From Desulfatitalea sp. (lineage in GTDB: Bacteria > Desulfobacterota > Desulfobacteria > Desulfobacterales > Desulfosarcinaceae), in NCBI GenBank assembly GCA_013041835.1, contig JABDRH010000487.1, positions 1-5,824 of the forward strand: a stretch of DNA of 5,824 nt. Direction: 5' to 3'. A model generated the notes under the pieces. The model was given only the letters and a program-made list of their open reading frames with translations, was not told the DNA's origin and ran no database searches. Numbering within the stretch: position 1 is the first letter of the stretch; every line of letters starts with the position of its first letter. This document shows, piece by piece, positions 5,017 through 5,824 of this stretch. A program made the position numbers and the translations under genes.

Positions 5017-5433
5017 ATGGATCACCCGCATCATCCCGATCAAGCGCCGGCCAACGCGCAGTTTCAACGCCACGCGCGCTTTCCGCGGCATATGGGCGTC
5101 ATGTCCCATCCCCAGGGCCGGGCCGCGGGGGTGGGCAGTTGCGGTGACGCCGTTGAATTCACCCTGCGCATCGAGGGAGACACCATCATCGACATCGCCC
5201 ACCAGCCCAAGGGGTGTGCATTCACCATTGCCTGCGCCAGCGCCCTGTGCACGCTGGCCAAGGGGAAAACATTGGACCAAGCCCTAACCCTGCAGCCCGA
5301 AGACGTGGCGCGCGAGTTGGGCGGACTGCCGGAAGACCACCAACACTGTGCCAGATTGGCCGTCAATACCCTCGGAGAGGCCATTGCCGATGCTTACAAG
5401 GCTACTGTCCTCTCTGGCAACAAGGAGGCCTGA
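5017..5433 (+). CDS. IscU/NifU-N-like Fe-S cluster assembly scaffold
   Basis: A 138-residue protein with the three scaffold cysteines of the IscU/NifU N-terminal family: C42 in GSCGDAVEF (with D44), C67 in PKGCAFTIACASA and C111 in HQHCARLAVN. KGKTLDQAL (82-90) and the C-terminal helix (LGEAIADAYK) also fit. Family role: transient assembly of [2Fe-2S]/[4Fe-4S] clusters using sulfur from a cysteine desulfurase, then delivery to target proteins. Two further cysteines, C73 and C78, are not canonical ligands. The first 25 residues are His/Pro-rich (MDHPHHPD) and longer than in IscU. The ATG at 5017 lies 7 bases after the preceding stop with a modest AAAGG (5008-5012); in-frame codons further upstream read through the NifX-like gene and are unlikely starts. 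Placed here, it is likely a dedicated scaffold for this cluster. No desulfurase is in the window. Confidence 0.88.
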   Translation: MDHPHHPDQAPANAQFQRHARFPRHMGVMSHPQGRAAGVGSCGDAVEFTLRIEGDTIIDIAHQPKGCAFTIACASALCTLAKGKTLDQALTLQPEDVARELGGLPEDHQHCARLAVNTLGEAIADAYKATVLSGNKEA

Positions 5434-5437
5434 CCCC

Positions 5438-5689
5438 ATGCCGATATTCGATATTGCCTGCGACCAGTGCGGTTTCAGCGGAGAGGTGATCGTGCTGAAC
5501 GCCGACGACAGCCTGACGTGTCCCAACTGCCGGAGCACCCAGCCCCGCAAGCTCATGTCGCCCACCAGCAGTCTTACCGGCCGTGACACTCAGCCGTTGC
5601 CCGGACCCGGCGACACCCGTTGCTGCGGACAGCACCCTGCCCAGGCATCCTGTGCCGGGCCGGGCAGTTGTTGTGGAAAAATGCCTTGA
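5438..5689 (+). CDS. FmdB-type zinc-ribbon small protein
   Basis: An 83-residue protein starting MPIFDIACDQCG, as in the FmdB/CxxC zinc-ribbon family (usually MPIYEYxCxxCG). C8, C11, C28 and C31 form the zinc ribbon. The C-terminal part is Pro/Gly-rich with five more cysteines (C62, C63, C72, C78, C79) and ends GPGSCCGKMP. Many family members end in a CG-rich or SSS-rich tail. The role is poorly known; the name comes from a gene near formylmethanofuran dehydrogenase, and regulatory or metal-handling roles have been proposed. A strong AAGGAGG (5422-5428) in the last codons of the scaffold gene lies nine bases before the ATG, and the intergenic gap is 4 bases, so it is part of the operon. The extra cysteines could bind a second metal or cluster. 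Confidence 0.85.
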   Translation: MPIFDIACDQCGFSGEVIVLNADDSLTCPNCRSTQPRKLMSPTSSLTGRDTQPLPGPGDTRCCGQHPAQASCAGPGSCCGKMP

Positions 5690-5706
5690 TACGTAATGGA
5701 ACGAGT

Positions 5707-5824
5707 ATGACTGAAAAGCAAATTATCCTTGTGGCCACTTCCCGGCCGCAGACGTTGGCCACCTTTACCCAGGCGATTCAGGCCCGTGATCATGTGATCC
5801 TGGTCCCGGCGAGCAGCCTGGACG
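5707..5824 (+). CDS. Unidentified protein, 5' part only (runs off the window)
   Basis: An ATG at 5707 opens a frame with no stop up to the window end, giving 39 residues beginning MTEKQIILVATSRPQT and containing DHVILVPASSLD. It begins 17 bases after the zinc-ribbon stop on the same strand, so it looks like the next gene of the operon. The ribosome-binding site is weak (GGAACGAG, ending just before the ATG). The beta-helix-beta pattern (IILVATS, LATFTQAIQA, HVILVP) resembles the start of a receiver-like alpha/beta domain without the usual acidic pair, but this is too short for a family call. Confidence 0.45.
   Translation, partial: MTEKQIILVATSRPQTLATFTQAIQARDHVILVPASSLD

Noticed and set aside
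4566..5018. Antisense open frame of 150 codons over the NifX-like gene
   Set aside because: It is a GC-driven shadow of a clear PF02579-type gene and shows no family motif.
2477..5433. Nitrogen fixation (nifX, nifU) as the role of the operon
   Set aside because: No nitrogenase structural genes or nifB/E/N are present; these families are common in non-diazotrophic anaerobes next to MinD-ferredoxin ATPases.
1..5824. CRISPR arrays, insertion sequences, tRNA or rRNA genes
   Set aside because: I saw no regularly spaced repeats beyond the two promoter box pairs, no transposase-like reading, no terminal inverted repeats and no RNA gene signature.

Overview
The window looks like chromosomal DNA of a strictly anaerobic, GC-rich bacterium, most plausibly a sulfate-reducing deltaproteobacterium of the Desulfobacteraceae/Desulfosarcina type. 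The reasons are indirect: a MetV-like zinc domain of the methylene-tetrahydrofolate reductase used in the Wood-Ljungdahl pathway, a pair of MinD-type ATPases with inserted ferredoxin domains, and NifX/MTH1175-like proteins. This combination is typical of anaerobes. The taxonomic call is inference; there is no rRNA or other marker here.

Layout. Positions 1-507 (+) hold the 3' end of a gene for a Cys-rich MetV/MTHFR C-terminal domain. It runs tail-to-tail into a thiol peroxidase gene (tpx, 491-1006, -) with a 17-base overlap. A 235-base divergent intergenic region (1007-1241) carries a candidate tpx promoter on one strand. On the other it carries a TTGACA-type promoter flanked by two copies of a 24-base repeat, leading into a short operon of a DUF134 helix-turn-helix regulator (1242-1628) and a glycine-rich DUF5320-like protein (1656-1946). 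A second regulatory region (1947-2077) has TTGACA with a weak -10, an overlapping sigma-54-like GG-N10-GC element, and a pair of near-palindromic boxes facing each other about 53 bases apart. It precedes a tightly packed operon running to the end of the window: a DUF134-NifX fusion (2078-2845), two ferredoxin-bearing MinD ATPases (2842-3720, 3713-4597), a second NifX/MTH1175-like protein (4629-5009), an IscU/NifU-N-like Fe-S scaffold (5017-5433), an FmdB-type zinc ribbon (5438-5689) and the start of an unidentified protein (5707 onward).

How the genes may work together. The second operon has the composition of a metal-sulfur cofactor or cluster assembly system. It has a scaffold (IscU-like), two nucleotide-driven ATPases with 2x[4Fe-4S] sites, two small cluster-binding NifX-fold proteins (one without cysteine, one with Cys/His residues) and a small zinc ribbon. 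The nearest characterised relative I know of is the orange protein (ORP) complex of Desulfovibrio, which combines MinD-type ferredoxin ATPases with MTH1175-like proteins and is sigma-54 regulated. No nitrogenase genes are seen, so nitrogen fixation is not the likely role. The most striking points are the DUF134-NifX fusion, which puts a DNA-binding domain and a cofactor-binding domain on one chain and keeps an internal ribosome-binding site and ATG, and the matching promoter architecture in front of both DUF134 genes, which suggests auto- and cross-regulation by a metal- or cluster-sensing regulator.
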